Counted from the first letter of the stretch, positions 1 through 9,951 are shown. The stretch is DNA of 64,000 nucleotides from Cytobacillus oceanisediminis (GCF_003182355.1 NZ_QGTW01000013.1:62001-126000), one strand, 5' to 3'. Notes: a model not told the origin generated them from the letters alone. Numbers and translations are program-made.

Positions 1-11
1 TTCTTTAAGTT

Positions 12-43
12 ATTAAAATAGGAAGCCCAACTTTCGGACTTCC
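12..43 (-). terminator. Rho-independent terminator of the first amidohydrolase operon
   Basis: An 8-bp stem (21-28 with 36-43) is followed on the minus strand by TATTTTAA. It lies just downstream of the stop codon at 52. Confidence 0.75.
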
Positions 44-51
44 ACATCACT

Positions 52-1275
52 CTATGATAACTGGCCTGAAACTATCTTTCCTTTAAAGATTACCGCTTCT
101 CGCTTAGGCGTTCTTGCTACTGCTTCGGCAGAACAGGAAGCAGCAACAAGAACTAAATTTGCATCATCTCCCTCAAACGGCCACGCTACCTCTCCATCCT
201 TGTTTAATGGAACAGGACCCCCAGTAGCCCATTTTAAAGATTGTGCTAAGGAAAGTTCATCGCTCTTACGGTAAAGTTCGCCATATCGCGTTACTTTTTC
301 TAATAGATCTCCATTCCCGAAAGGACCCCAGGAATCATAAAAACCATCGCATCCCAGATAAACATTTACTCCTTTTCTGTCCAAAAGTTCGATTGGGGGA
401 AGAGATTTTGTTATCGGAATGGTGGACATAATCGACATTCCAAGCTCACTCAATTTATCTGCAATTTCTTCTGCCTGCGGGACAGGAATTTCACCCAAAC
501 TAAACGCATGGCTCACAGCAGCCCGATTGTGCCACCCGGCATCTTCAACCATCTCAGCAAATTTATCAACCGTATAATAACCTACATGGCCTCCGTCATG
601 TAAATGGATGTCTATATCTGCATTAAATTCTGTACTAAGATTCATTATTTCATAGAGAGATTTTTCTATGTTGCGGTCAATTCCTGCAGGATCAAGACCA
701 CCAACAATGTTAGCTCCAGATCTCATCGCTTCTTTCATAAGCGGAATCACATTTTCTCTTAATAAACCGTGCTGCGGAAATGCAACAATTTCATATGTCA
801 ATTTATCAGAATAGTCCTCTAAGGCAGCTTTCACACCTTCCAGGTTTTTCAATCCTATATAAGGATCAATATTTACATGGGTACGAATATGAGTTGAACC
901 CTTTGAAAGGAGAAGCTCGATCATTTTACTTGCCCGCTGTTTGGCTGTAGGGGCTAATTCCTCAAGTTCCATTGCTTCATATTGTAATCGTTCTTCTAAA
1001 TTTCTGACCGTCCTGCAAGCCTTCCAATCAAGAGATAGATAGGTTTTATCAAGATGATTATGCATCTCCTTAAAAGAAGGCAACGCTAGAAATCCTTTGC
1101 AGTCCACTGTTTCTTCATTCTCGGAAATTTCAAAACTGCTGATTTGTTTTTCTGTTATTTTTCCGTCTTCTATTTTCAAATGAAAGAGTTCTGTTTTGGT
1201 AGTGTATGACCCCTTATCATCTTGAAGATATCCTGTCTCCAATTTAATATTTGTTAACCAGTACGGAGTGGACAT
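52..1275 (-). CDS. Cytosine-deaminase-like amidohydrolase, paralog 1
   Basis: 407 aa metal-dependent hydrolase of the amidohydrolase superfamily, probably cytosolic. The metal site is visible as HNHLDK (H72, H74), HLHD near residue 225, SHA, and GCDGFYDSWGPFG near 310, which resembles the GHDDVFDPW region of CodA. The CodA Glu after the third metal His aligns with Asp here, so the substrate may not be cytosine. The ATG has a GGGGGA ribosome binding site 7 bp upstream. It is last in an operon with a paralog 26 bp upstream and the binding-protein gene beyond. The substrate is inferred to be a cyclic amide or amidine; the exact reaction is unknown. Confidence 0.85.
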   Translation of the reverse strand: MSTPYWLTNIKLETGYLQDDKGSYTTKTELFHLKIEDGKITEKQISSFEISENEETVDCKGFLALPSFKEMHNHLDKTYLSLDWKACRTVRNLEERLQYEAMELEELAPTAKQRASKMIELLLSKGSTHIRTHVNIDPYIGLKNLEGVKAALEDYSDKLTYEIVAFPQHGLLRENVIPLMKEAMRSGANIVGGLDPAGIDRNIEKSLYEIMNLSTEFNADIDIHLHDGGHVGYYTVDKFAEMVEDAGWHNRAAVSHAFSLGEIPVPQAEEIADKLSELGMSIMSTIPITKSLPPIELLDRKGVNVYLGCDGFYDSWGPFGNGDLLEKVTRYGELYRKSDELSLAQSLKWATGGPVPLNKDGEVAWPFEGDDANLVLVAASCSAEAVARTPKREAVIFKGKIVSGQLS

Positions 1276-1301
1276 TGTATTTCCCCCTTTGCTCTTTTAA
1301 G

Positions 1302-2540
1302 TTATGCATTTATAGCATCCATTTCTGTTAATTTGCTTTCAACCTTCTTGCCTTTGAAAAATAATGACTCCACATTTGCCCTTCTAGCAATCGCCTCTGC
1401 TGAACATGTCGCATCGACTAACATCATCGTTGCATCATCGCCGGCTTTTGGCCAAACTCGTTCCCCATCTTTATCTAATGGAGTAATCCCGCCGGTTGCA
1501 AATTTCAAAGCAGATGATAAGGAATATTCATCAATCAGTCGGAATCTTTCTGCAAGAGTTCCAAGCTTCTGGATGGTGTTCCCTGTTCCAAATGGGGACC
1601 AGTGATCAGTGATGCTGTCATGCCCTACAGACACTTGAATGCCATACCCATCAAGTGCTAAGACTGGAATAGTTGGGCGATTAATCGGAATAGTGGTAGT
1701 CACATCAATCTCATGTTCTTTTAGTAATGCCGCCATTTCAGTAAGCGCTTCTCCATGCAAATCACCTAAAGCAATCCCATGGCTAATCGTCGCCTTTCCT
1801 ATTAGACCTGCTTCTCTTGTATAATCAGCCATTCTCTCGAATGTAAAAGCTCCCAATGTGTTAGGGTCATGAAGATGGATATCGACTCCTTTATTATGTT
1901 CAACCGCAATTTCAAATATTGTATTCAGTGACTTTTCAATGTTCCGGTCTACTGTAGCCGGATCAACACCGCCAACTAAGGTGGCTCCATTTTTCATTGC
2001 ATCGCGAATTAATTGAACAGAATCACTTCTTAGGAGTCCGTGCTGCGGAAATGCCACGATTTCATATGTAAGAACATCTTCATATTTTTTTAATGCATTT
2101 ACGGTAGCTTCTAAATTTTTTAGTCCAATTACTGGGTCGACATTACAATGCGTGCGAATATGAGTATGGCCATTTTTCAAATACAGCTCAATCATTTTTT
2201 CAGCACGCTCTTGTGCGGTTGGAAGAAGCTTTGGCAAAAGCTCTTTTTCCTCTTCTAATCTGGTGAAAATTCCTTTTGTGATTGGCGTACAGGCTTTCCA
2301 AGGACCGCCATAATAAGTTTTATCAATGTGAATGTGCATATCTCTTAATGAAGGAAGTAAAAGCTGCTGCTTGGCATCGAACTGGTTTTCATGGGAACCT
2401 GGAGCAGTTTTTGTGATTTCTGTGATTTTTCCACCTTCAATTTTCAAGTGGCAAATTTCTGTCCTGGTACCGGCAATTCGTCCATTTTCGTAAATAAATC
2501 CTTTTTCCAGACGAACATTTGTAATCCAATGAGTAGTCAT
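1302..2540 (-). CDS. Cytosine-deaminase-like amidohydrolase, paralog 2
   Basis: 412 aa paralog of its downstream neighbour and of the protein at 15675-16910. Conserved metal ligands are HIHIDK (H69, H71), HLHDPNTLG near 225, SHGIALGD, and GHDSITDHWSPFG, a close match to the C-terminal metal-Asp motif of bacterial cytosine deaminase. It hydrolyses a C-N bond in a cyclic amide or amidine; the substrate cannot be read from sequence. ATG with AGGAGG 7 bp upstream. It follows the binding protein at 2642, separated by a perfect inverted repeat, and probably shares its transcript. Confidence 0.85.
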   Translation of the reverse strand: MTTHWITNVRLEKGFIYENGRIAGTRTEICHLKIEGGKITEITKTAPGSHENQFDAKQQLLLPSLRDMHIHIDKTYYGGPWKACTPITKGIFTRLEEEKELLPKLLPTAQERAEKMIELYLKNGHTHIRTHCNVDPVIGLKNLEATVNALKKYEDVLTYEIVAFPQHGLLRSDSVQLIRDAMKNGATLVGGVDPATVDRNIEKSLNTIFEIAVEHNKGVDIHLHDPNTLGAFTFERMADYTREAGLIGKATISHGIALGDLHGEALTEMAALLKEHEIDVTTTIPINRPTIPVLALDGYGIQVSVGHDSITDHWSPFGTGNTIQKLGTLAERFRLIDEYSLSSALKFATGGITPLDKDGERVWPKAGDDATMMLVDATCSAEAIARRANVESLFFKGKKVESKLTEMDAINA

Positions 2541-2568
2541 ATCAATTCCTCCTAAAGTTGAGAATGAA

Positions 2569-2601
2569 GGAAAAGTACTTTTTGAACAAAAGTACTTTTC
2601 C
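2569..2601. repeat. Perfect 14-bp inverted repeat between binding-protein and deaminase genes
   Basis: GGAAAAGTACTTTT (2569-2582), a 5-nt loop, and its exact reverse complement (2588-2601). On the minus strand it is followed by TTCATTC, so it could act as a weak terminator or an RNA-stabilising hairpin that sets the ratio of binding protein to downstream enzymes. Confidence 0.8.
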
Positions 2602-2641
2602 GGTTTTTCGATGTTAATTTTTCATCACCATCGACCTCTAT

Positions 2642-4219
2642 TTACTCAATTACTGCATCATCAATCATCAGGTAGTTTGCAGCATTTAACCAAAAGCCGC
2701 TTACATTTTTACTATGGGCAGCCATATGTTCGTAGTTCCGGATCGGAATATATACGGCATCCTCTAATTCCATTTGCATTACCTGCTCATAAAGCTCCTT
2801 ACGCTTTGCTTCATCAGTCTCTCTCCGTGCCGCTTCGATCATTTTGTCTACCTCTGGATTACTGTAATAGAAATGGTTTCCTGGAGGTCCTTGTGAAGCA
2901 GTGTGGAACAGGTTGTACTGGTTATAGTCCCCATCCCCTGTCGCATTTCCCCATCCTCCAATAAATAGATCATGTTCTGATTTATCAATCGTATCGATAT
3001 AAGCACCATATTCCATTACTTGAATGTCTACCTCAACGCCTATCCCCTTTAATTGGGATTGAATAACTTCAGCCATATTGATCCGTTCTTTTCTATCGCT
3101 GGTGAGTAATTTGAGCTGGAGTCCATCTTCATATCCGGCATCTTTTAACAATTTTTTTGCTTCATTTAAATCATAATCATAAGGCTTTACATTCTCACTG
3201 TGGCCAAAAACCTTTGGGCTCATAGCCGCATTTGCAAGTGTACCTACGTTGTTATAAACCCCTTTTATGATCGCTTCCCTCTCAACGGCATGGCTGATTG
3301 CTTTACGGACTTTAACATCATCCAGAGGTTTTTTCTTTGTATTAAACCCGATATATTCAACAGCAAGTCCCTCCGCACGGAAAAGTCCCATGGAATCGGA
3401 TGATTCAATTCGTTCAATTTCCGTAACAGGCACCTGATCGTTAATATGGGCCTCCCCTGTTTCGATCATAGCCAATCGAGTTGCATCTTCTGGGACAACT
3501 TTAAACACAACCCGGTCAATTTTTGGCTGTTTCCCCCAATAGTTTTCGTTTTTCTTCAAAGATATTTCCTGGCCGGTCTTCCAGGCTTCAAATACAAATG
3601 GTCCTGTACCAACTGGATGTTCAGTCAGCTTTTCAGGGTTTTCAGCTAAAGCTTTTGGGCTAATAATGCTTCCTTCGCTACTTGCCAGAATTGAAAGAAG
3701 CGGAGCATAAGGATATTCAAGTAATAATTGTACTGTGTATTCATCAATAATTTTTACTTCATTAATCATCGCGAATTTCTCACGCTGCGGCGATCCTGTG
3801 TTTGGATCCAGCAAGCGGTCAAAGGTTGCTTTTACTGCCTCTGAGTTAAACGGAGTCCCATCATGAAATGAAACGCCTTCTTTCAGCTTAAACTCCCAAG
3901 TCGTATCATCAATAACATTCCATTCAGTTGCCAGAGAGGGCTGAATGTTCATGTCTTTATCCGGTTCTACTAAAGTTTCATATACTTTTTGATAAATAAT
4001 ATTTGCAGAAGGTATATCTGTAATAAAGTGAGGATCTAATTTTGTTGCGTCAGATAAACGAACAACTGTCAGTGTTCCCCCTTCTTTTTTCCCTTCCGTT
4101 CCATTAGCAGCACTCTGTTCTGTATTTGATTGAGTAGAACAAGCTGCAACAAACAGCATCAATAAACATAGGAAAACCATAAGCATTCCATTCTGAAATA
4201 GTTTTCTATTTTTCTTCAT
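2642..4219 (-). CDS. ABC transporter substrate-binding lipoprotein, family 5 (paralog 1)
   Basis: Extracytoplasmic oligopeptide/glutathione-type solute-binding lipoprotein, 525 aa from the chosen ATG at 4219, which has GGGGAGA upstream; a longer frame reaching 4264 lacks such a site. Signal peptide with lipobox LFVAAC (Cys 27) is followed by a Ser/Thr/Asn-rich linker. The LSDATKLDPHF and FHDGTPFNSEAVKATFDRL segments are typical of SBP_bac_5. It is divergent from the permease/ATPase genes at 4514-8398, which are its likely partners. The promoter at about 4303-4365 carries the island's direct-repeat motif. A paralog lies at 16992-18557. The ligand is unknown; the neighbours suggest an N-heterocycle or ureide rather than a peptide. 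Confidence 0.9.
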   Translation of the reverse strand: MKKNRKLFQNGMLMVFLCLLMLFVAACSTQSNTEQSAANGTEGKKEGGTLTVVRLSDATKLDPHFITDIPSANIIYQKVYETLVEPDKDMNIQPSLATEWNVIDDTTWEFKLKEGVSFHDGTPFNSEAVKATFDRLLDPNTGSPQREKFAMINEVKIIDEYTVQLLLEYPYAPLLSILASSEGSIISPKALAENPEKLTEHPVGTGPFVFEAWKTGQEISLKKNENYWGKQPKIDRVVFKVVPEDATRLAMIETGEAHINDQVPVTEIERIESSDSMGLFRAEGLAVEYIGFNTKKKPLDDVKVRKAISHAVEREAIIKGVYNNVGTLANAAMSPKVFGHSENVKPYDYDLNEAKKLLKDAGYEDGLQLKLLTSDRKERINMAEVIQSQLKGIGVEVDIQVMEYGAYIDTIDKSEHDLFIGGWGNATGDGDYNQYNLFHTASQGPPGNHFYYSNPEVDKMIEAARRETDEAKRKELYEQVMQMELEDAVYIPIRNYEHMAAHSKNVSGFWLNAANYLMIDDAVIE

Positions 4220-4302
4220 TCTTTCTCTCCCCTTTTTTGCATTTTCGAAATAATTAAGCGTCAAAAACTATTTTCACCATCCCTCCGTAACTACTTATCT
4301 GC

Positions 4303-4365
4303 ATTATAGAAGATGATGAATTTCAATATTTACAGAATATTTACGTGTTTTTTAAAGATTTTGAC
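4303..4365 (-). promoter_or_regulatory. Candidate activator site and promoter of binding protein 1
   Basis: On the minus strand the order is GTCAAAAT (4365-4358), 13 nt, GTAAATAT (4344-4337), 28 nt, TATAAT (4308-4303). The two half-sites are offset by 21 bp, and a -35 hexamer would sit 5 bp past the second. The same layout occurs at 15573-15635, 18601-18664 and 21709-21771. Extra AATATTTAC copies are at 4325-4333 and 4379-4387. Binding by the AraC-type regulator at 9259-9951 is inferred. Confidence 0.7.
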
Positions 4366-4513
4366 AACTCTTTTAAAAAATATTTACTTTGCTGGTAATT
4401 TTGATAATTTAAATAAAACATCACTCATTTTTATACCAAACTCTTTGAAAGGAGGAAGGGTGATTCACATTTCAGAATTTCAATTCGGAAAAATTTTATA
4501 GGGGGGAAATAAG

Positions 4514-5416
4514 ATGACAGTTGAAGTAAAAACCGAACAGCCTAATATTGCTGCAAAGTCTTTCATAAGTAAAAAGGAATCAAGAGTAAAAGATTTTCTA
4601 TCTATATTAATCCAGAATAAAGCGGCTTTAGTTGGAGCCATAATCATTCTTATCTATATCTTCATGGCAATGTTTGCACCGCTGCTGGCTCCTTATAGTC
4701 CATACGAAATTGATTTGGAAAATAAATTGACACCTCCATCCTCGGAGCATTGGATGGGGACAGATGATAAAGGAAGAGATATTTTAAGCAGGATCCTTTA
4801 TGGTTCAAGGCTGTCCATGGGGGTAGGTTTTGCTGCTGTATTATTCGGTGCATTCTTTGGAATTATTTTTGGGTTAGTAGCCGGCTACTATGGAAAATGG
4901 GTTGACACCATTATCATGAGAATGATGGACGTCATGCTTGCATTCCCAGGAATCCTATTAGCACTTGCCATCATCGCTGCTCTTGGTCCTAGCCTTATCA
5001 ATGTAACAATAGCAGTTGGGGCTTTCTCTGTTCCTTTATTTGCCAGGATTGTTCGAGGATCTACTTTAGAAGTAAAACGCCTTGAGTATATTGATGCTAT
5101 CCGCTCGCTAGGCGCAAATGATTTGACAATTATCGCCAAACACATTTTTCCAAATATTCTTTCACCCATTATTGTACAGGGAACACTGCGATTAGCTACA
5201 GCCATTTTATCAGCCGCTGGATTATCATTCCTTGGCCTGGGTGCCCAGCCACCATCACCAGAGTGGGGAACCATGCTTAGCAGCGGAAGAGATTTCTTAT
5301 TCTCAGCACCGTATATTGCCTTATTTCCGGGCCTCGCCATTTCCATTCTAGTTCTTGGATTTAATATTTTCGGTGACGGCTTGCGGGATGCATTTGATCC
5401 TAGAATGAAAAAATAA
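4514..5416 (+). CDS. Dipeptide/oligopeptide-type ABC permease (DppC-like)
   Basis: 300 aa integral membrane permease with an N-terminal cytoplasmic extension, a first membrane segment at about 38-58, and five more. The BPD_transp_1 EAA loop is visible as IRSLGANDLTIIAKHIFPNI, which docks to the ATPases. The ATG follows GGGGGGAAATAAG. It heads a four-gene operon (C, B, D, F order) divergent from binding protein 1 and is likely its membrane partner. Confidence 0.9.
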   Translation: MTVEVKTEQPNIAAKSFISKKESRVKDFLSILIQNKAALVGAIIILIYIFMAMFAPLLAPYSPYEIDLENKLTPPSSEHWMGTDDKGRDILSRILYGSRLSMGVGFAAVLFGAFFGIIFGLVAGYYGKWVDTIIMRMMDVMLAFPGILLALAIIAALGPSLINVTIAVGAFSVPLFARIVRGSTLEVKRLEYIDAIRSLGANDLTIIAKHIFPNILSPIIVQGTLRLATAILSAAGLSFLGLGAQPPSPEWGTMLSSGRDFLFSAPYIALFPGLAISILVLGFNIFGDGLRDAFDPRMKK

Positions 5417-5441
5417 AAGAGCCTATGAGGAGGTTATATCT

Positions 5442-6362
5442 ATGCTGATGTTTATATTACGCCGGGTCTTACAAACCATCCCGGTTATTATTGGAGTTAC
5501 TTTTGTTGTCTTTTTTATCATGCAGCTCGTTCCGGGTGATCCTGCTGTACTGCTTGCAGGTGAAGGTGCTTCGAAAGAAACAATTGAAGCCATCCGTGAA
5601 CAACTTGGATTAAATCAGCCTCTATATATCCAATACTTTGAGTATTTAACAAATGTTTTTAGAGGGGACTTAGGTGTTTCATTAAAAAATAGCCAGCCCG
5701 TCCTTGATGAAATATTGGTGAGATTGCCCATAACGATTGAACTTGCCTTTTTTAGTATCATCATAACAATCGTGCTGGGGATGGCTGCAGGAATCATATC
5801 AGCTGTCAAACCTTATTCTTTAACAGATGTCAGCGTTATGCTTGTTGCACTCCTGGGAATTTCACTCCCAAGTTTCTGGTTTGGTCTAATGCTAATGTAT
5901 TTCTTCTCTGTTAAACTGCAAGTCTTGCCAGTTGCAGGTTGGGATAGCCTTCTGCATGTAATCTTGCCAGCTGTAACCCTTGGAGCTGGCGGAGCCGCAA
6001 TTGTTGCCAGAATGACAAGGTCAAGCATGCTGGAAGTTATTCGCCAGGATTATATTAGAACAGCGCGTGCAAAAGGTCTTCGTGAACGTATCATTATATA
6101 TAAACACGCTCTTAGAAATGCACTGATTCCAGTCATTACAGTTGTTGGGCTTCAGTTCGGAGCTCTGCTTGGAGGTACTGTACTGGTTGAATCAATATTT
6201 GCCATTAATGGCCTAGGCAGAATGATTGTAGATGCGATTCGAATGCGTGATCTTCCAATGGTCCAGGGCGGTGTTTTGTTTGCCTCACTTATTTTCGTAA
6301 TCGTAAATTTATTCGTAGATGTATTTTATCGGTTCTTCAATAAACGAATTGAGTTAAATTAA
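5442..6362 (+). CDS. Dipeptide/oligopeptide-type ABC permease (DppB-like)
   Basis: 306 aa integral membrane permease. It starts with the family's typical [19 protein letters not shown] transmembrane helix, contains the LVPGDPA periplasmic motif, and has an EAA loop ([20 protein letters not shown]). ATG with GAGGAGG 8 bp upstream; 25 bp after the DppC-like gene. It forms the heteromeric translocation pore with it. Confidence 0.9.
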   Translation: MLMFILRRVLQTIPVIIGVTFVVFFIMQLVPGDPAVLLAGEGASKETIEAIREQLGLNQPLYIQYFEYLTNVFRGDLGVSLKNSQPVLDEILVRLPITIELAFFSIIITIVLGMAAGIISAVKPYSLTDVSVMLVALLGISLPSFWFGLMLMYFFSVKLQVLPVAGWDSLLHVILPAVTLGAGGAAIVARMTRSSMLEVIRQDYIRTARAKGLRERIIIYKHALRNALIPVITVVGLQFGALLGGTVLVESIFAINGLGRMIVDAIRMRDLPMVQGGVLFASLIFVIVNLFVDVFYRFFNKRIELN

Positions 6363-6384
6363 GTTAAGGGTGGGTGACCTGACC

Positions 6385-7401
6385 GTGAACAAAAAAAATA
6401 AGCTTATTCTTGAAGTAAAAGGGTTAAAAACGCATTTCACAACAAAACGCGGAGTAAGCAAAGCCGTTGATGGCATCGATTTTACATTGCATAAAGGTGA
6501 GACTTTGGGAATTGTAGGAGAATCGGGATGCGGGAAAAGTATGACCTCCCTTTCCATTCTCCGCCTGATCCCTTCTCCTCCGGGGAAAATTGCTGGTGGA
6601 TCCGTTTTATTTAAAGGAAAAGATTTAGTTACAATGACAGAGGATGAAATGAGGAAAATTCGAGGAAATGAAATATCGATGATTTTTCAGGAACCTATGA
6701 CTTCATTAAATCCAGTAATCCCAGTTGGGGAACAAATTGCGGAAGCTTTGAGGCTGCATCAAAAGATGGGAAAAAAAGCCGCCTGGGAAAAGTCAGTTGA
6801 AATGCTGAAGCTGGTAGGAATCCCTTCTCCTGAAAAGAGAGCTAAACAAGAACCTTTCCAGTTAAGCGGCGGGATGCGACAGCGAGTAATGATTGCGATG
6901 GCCCTTGCCTGCACACCGGAAGTATTAATTGCAGATGAACCAACAACGGCATTGGATGTTACGATTCAAGCGCAAATACTGGAGCTGATTAAAGAGCTGC
7001 AGACAAAAATAGGAATGGGCGTAATTATGATTACTCACGATTTGGGTGTAGTTGCAGAAACATGTGATAAGGTAGCCGTTATGTATGCCGGAAATATTGT
7101 CGAGCAAGCTTCAACTGAGCAATTATTTGCTAATCCCAAGCACCCTTATACTCAGGGGCTGCTGAACTCATTGCCTAAGATCCATGAAGATCAAGACGAA
7201 TTAATTACGATTGAGGGCAGTGTCCCAAGCCCATACAATATGCCAGCCGGATGCCGTTTTGCTTCTAGATGCCCATTTCGTGAAGACATATGCATAACAC
7301 ATCAGCCTAACCTTATAAATCAGTCTGATGGGGTTAAAGTGCGGTGCTGGAAATATACAGACGAATGGACAGGCAATAGAGATAAAGAGGGGGTTGTCTA
7401 G
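6385..7401 (+). CDS. Oligopeptide-type ABC ATP-binding protein (DppD-like)
   Basis: About 338 aa ATPase energising the preceding permeases. Walker A is GESGCGKS, the signature LSGGMRQR, Walker [13 protein letters not shown], and the switch His TITHD-like MITHD. The C-terminal oligo_HPY region contains [15 protein letters not shown] prefer GTG at 6385, with GGGTGA upstream; a GTG at 6370 would overlap that ribosome binding site and give 343 aa. Confidence 0.9.
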   Translation: MNKKNKLILEVKGLKTHFTTKRGVSKAVDGIDFTLHKGETLGIVGESGCGKSMTSLSILRLIPSPPGKIAGGSVLFKGKDLVTMTEDEMRKIRGNEISMIFQEPMTSLNPVIPVGEQIAEALRLHQKMGKKAAWEKSVEMLKLVGIPSPEKRAKQEPFQLSGGMRQRVMIAMALACTPEVLIADEPTTALDVTIQAQILELIKELQTKIGMGVIMITHDLGVVAETCDKVAVMYAGNIVEQASTEQLFANPKHPYTQGLLNSLPKIHEDQDELITIEGSVPSPYNMPAGCRFASRCPFREDICITHQPNLINQSDGVKVRCWKYTDEWTGNRDKEGVV

Positions 7402-7402
7402 C

Positions 7403-8398
7403 ATGAAAACGGCAGCAGAAAAAAAGATCATCTTGCAAGTGGACCATTTAAAACAATATTTTCCTGTGAAAAAAGATTCCATCTTCAAGCCAAAAGCATA
7501 TGTAAAAGCGGTGGACGATATTTCATTTGCGCTATACGAAGGTGAGACATTAAGTATAGTTGGAGAATCAGGCTGCGGCAAATCAACTACAGGACGTGCA
7601 ATTTTAAGACTTGATGAGCCGACTGATGGAAAAGTTCATTATATGGGGCAAGATATTTTGGGACTAAATAAAAAGGAAATGAGGAAACTTAGAGGAGATT
7701 TGCAGGTTATTTTTCAAGATCCTTTTGCTTCTCTTAATCCTCGGCAAACAGTTAAGCAAATTTTAAATGAAGCAATGGCCATCCAGGAAGTAGTTGAAAA
7801 GCCAAAACGAAAGGACAGAATGCTGGAATTACTTGGATATGTGGGGCTTTCTGCAGAATCCCTTGATAGATATCCGCATGAGTTTAGCGGTGGACAGCGC
7901 CAGCGTATCGGAATTGCCAGGGCGCTGGCGGTTGATCCGAAACTAATTATTTGCGATGAAGCTGTATCCGCCTTGGATGTATCAATCCAAGCACAAATTC
8001 TCAATCTCTTGAAGAATTTGCAAAAACAATTTAAACTGACATTTCTTTTTATCTCTCATGATCTGAGTGTGGTCAGGCACATTTCAGACCGGGTAATGGT
8101 GATGTATTTAGGAAAAGTGGTTGAAATAGCTGAAAAAAAAGAACTGTTTGATTCTCCACTCCATCCATATACACAGGCCTTGTTATCTTCTATTCCTGTT
8201 CCGGATCCAACTTTAAAAAGAGACCGTGTCATTTTAAAAGGAGATGTGCCTTCACCGATAGATCCTCCTGGAGGCTGCCGGTTCCATACACGCTGTCCCT
8301 TTGCTGTAGAAAAATGCAAGCAAGAAGAACCATCCTTAAGGGAGCTTGTGAAAAATCATTTTGTAAGCTGTCATATTGCAGAAGATTTGCCAGTTTAA
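7403..8398 (+). CDS. Oligopeptide-type ABC ATP-binding protein (DppF-like)
   Basis: 331 aa from ATG 7403, which has AAAGAGGGGG upstream; the open frame extends to 7328 inside the previous gene without a better site. Walker [10 protein letters not shown], signature FSGGQRQR, a Walker B reading LIICDEAVSALD (DEAVSALD instead of the common DEPTSALD), and C-terminal CRFHTRCPFAVEKC of the oligo_HPY domain. Last gene of the transporter operon, followed by a terminator at 8434-8467. Confidence 0.9.
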   Translation: MKTAAEKKIILQVDHLKQYFPVKKDSIFKPKAYVKAVDDISFALYEGETLSIVGESGCGKSTTGRAILRLDEPTDGKVHYMGQDILGLNKKEMRKLRGDLQVIFQDPFASLNPRQTVKQILNEAMAIQEVVEKPKRKDRMLELLGYVGLSAESLDRYPHEFSGGQRQRIGIARALAVDPKLIICDEAVSALDVSIQAQILNLLKNLQKQFKLTFLFISHDLSVVRHISDRVMVMYLGKVVEIAEKKELFDSPLHPYTQALLSSIPVPDPTLKRDRVILKGDVPSPIDPPGGCRFHTRCPFAVEKCKQEEPSLRELVKNHFVSCHIAEDLPV

Positions 8399-8433
8399 AA
8401 CAAATACATCTATTTTGCTTAAAATGTTATATT

Positions 8434-8467
8434 AAAAAAGGGAGATGTTCGCATACATCCCTTTTTT
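8434..8467 (+). terminator. Terminator of the ABC operon, upstream of the kinase gene
   Basis: A-rich stem with a GGGAGATGT / ACATCCC core and TTTTTT tail. It lies 25 bp before the kinase start, so kinase expression could depend partly on read-through; no separate promoter after it was recognised. Confidence 0.75.
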
Positions 8468-8491
8468 AATACGTAAGGAGAAACTTGTAAG

Positions 8492-9262
8492 ATGCTGCCT
8501 ATTGAATCCTTCTCCATTTATATTATGTTTTGTGTTCTGGTTCCTTTACTAGGATCCTTTACCTTGCTATTTTTGTTTGTTTTTGAAAAAAGAATTGATT
8601 TGCTTGAAAGACAGAAACGTGAAATAGCTTTAGAGAGAGAATTGCAAACAGCTTTATACAATCAATTGAATCAGGAAATACAGCCGCATTTCTTTTTTAA
8701 TACCTTAAATTCAATATTGGCTTTGGCAAGACTGGATCGCAAAACTGAATTAATTCGCTCCATAGAGACTCTTTCAAAACTTCTAAAATTTAAGTACCGA
8801 ACAATTAGTAATTTCATCCCAATCGAAGATGAGCTTACTTATGTTAATTATTATCTAGAGATACAAAAAACCAGGTTTAGAGAACGGCTTCACTACGAAA
8901 TTCAAATGGACAGACATGTAAATAAAGCGATTATTATTCCTTTTTTAATTCAGACTCTTGTCGAGAACGCTTTTAAACATGCTTTTGAAAGACATATTGG
9001 TCATGCCTTTTTAAAAATTAATGTTCTAAAAATAGAATCAGCAATACATGTATCTGTGTGGAACAACTCATTTGAAAGCACTGAAACCAGTCACTCGGAT
9101 GGGGGGCTCGGATTAGAGAATATAAAAAAGAGACTTGAGCTACTGTTTCCGGAAGATGAAACTTCTGTTCAGTTAAGGAACGAAGGGGGCGGAACAGCTG
9201 TTTTAGCTATTTTCCCCTTTGTAATTAAGTCAGAAAAACTGGAAGGTGAAAAAGTGCAATGA
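8492..9262 (+). CDS. Sensor-domain-less histidine kinase (LytS/YesM type)
   Basis: 256 aa. A single N-terminal membrane segment (about 9-31) and a short coiled coil are followed by a His_kinase (PF06580) core with phospho-acceptor QPHFFFNTLN (H66), N-box LVENAFKHAF and G-box DGGLGLENIKKRL. There is no extracytoplasmic or PAS/GAF sensor domain, so the signal must come from a partner. The stop overlaps the response regulator start (ATGA). With the SSF-type permease two genes down, it may sense substrate through the permease; that is inference. Confidence 0.85.
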   Translation: MLPIESFSIYIMFCVLVPLLGSFTLLFLFVFEKRIDLLERQKREIALERELQTALYNQLNQEIQPHFFFNTLNSILALARLDRKTELIRSIETLSKLLKFKYRTISNFIPIEDELTYVNYYLEIQKTRFRERLHYEIQMDRHVNKAIIIPFLIQTLVENAFKHAFERHIGHAFLKINVLKIESAIHVSVWNNSFESTETSHSDGGLGLENIKKRLELLFPEDETSVQLRNEGGGTAVLAIFPFVIKSEKLEGEKVQ

Positions 9263-9951
9263 ATATCTTGCTTGTAGACGATGAACCAATTGAACTGGAG
9301 CAATTGGAATATCTCATTCAAAAGAAATTTTTAAACTGGAAATTTTTCAAGGCACAAGATGCCTCTCAAGCCCTCCAAATAATTAAGCAGCATGACATCT
9401 TTCTCGCTTTCCTTGATATTCAGCTCCCAGGCAAATCCGGTCTTGATTTAGCTATGGAACTTTCCGTTAAGAATGATATCGATATAATTATGGTCACTGC
9501 CTATCAAAACTTCAAATATATCCAAACATCACTCAGGCTTGGAGTTATTGATTACATTACAAAGCCTGTCATTGAGGAGGAGTTATTGTCAGTTTTGGCA
9601 AGGTATGAACGAATAAGCAGTTACTCGGAGCAAATTGTAAAAGCTTTGCAAATTATACAAAAGGAATATAGCGAGAAACTAACCTTGAATTATTTAGCTT
9701 CTAAAATTCATATTAATTCAGCCTATCTGAGCAGAAAGTTCCATGAGGAAGTGGGAATGGGATTTTCCGAGTACCTAAATGAATTTCGATTAAAACAGGC
9801 CCAGAAAATGCTGATTGAAAGTCCAGATTTAAGTATTAGCGCCATTTCAGAGAAGTGTGGCTTTAACAGCCAGCATTACTTCAGCCAAATATTCCGGAAA
9901 ATGACTGGCCAATCACCTAGGGATTACCGTCTGAAGGAGACTTCCCAATGA
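9259..9951 (+). CDS. AraC-type response regulator (YesN-like)
   Basis: 230 aa. N-terminal receiver domain (VDDEP acidic pair, phospho-acceptor D53 in FLDIQLPG, K about 107 in TKP) is joined to a C-terminal AraC double helix-turn-helix (about 130-228) ending CGFNSQHYFSQIFRKMTGQSPRDYR. Overlaps the kinase and the permease by 4 bp each. It is the only AraC-type regulator here and therefore the likely reader of the 21-bp-offset repeats upstream of four transcription units of the island. Confidence 0.9.
   Translation: MNILLVDDEPIELEQLEYLIQKKFLNWKFFKAQDASQALQIIKQHDIFLAFLDIQLPGKSGLDLAMELSVKNDIDIIMVTAYQNFKYIQTSLRLGVIDYITKPVIEEELLSVLARYERISSYSEQIVKALQIIQKEYSEKLTLNYLASKIHINSAYLSRKFHEEVGMGFSEYLNEFRLKQAQKMLIESPDLSISAISEKCGFNSQHYFSQIFRKMTGQSPRDYRLKETSQ

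Noticed and set aside
4341..4366. TnrA/GlnR-like site (TGTCA...TAAAA on the minus strand) near binding protein 1
   Set aside because: The second half lacks the required ACA and the segment is better explained by the conserved 21-bp direct repeats.
4313..4501. 62-codon plus-strand frame in the divergent promoter region
   Set aside because: Low-complexity AT-rich translation through the regulatory repeats, no ribosome binding site.
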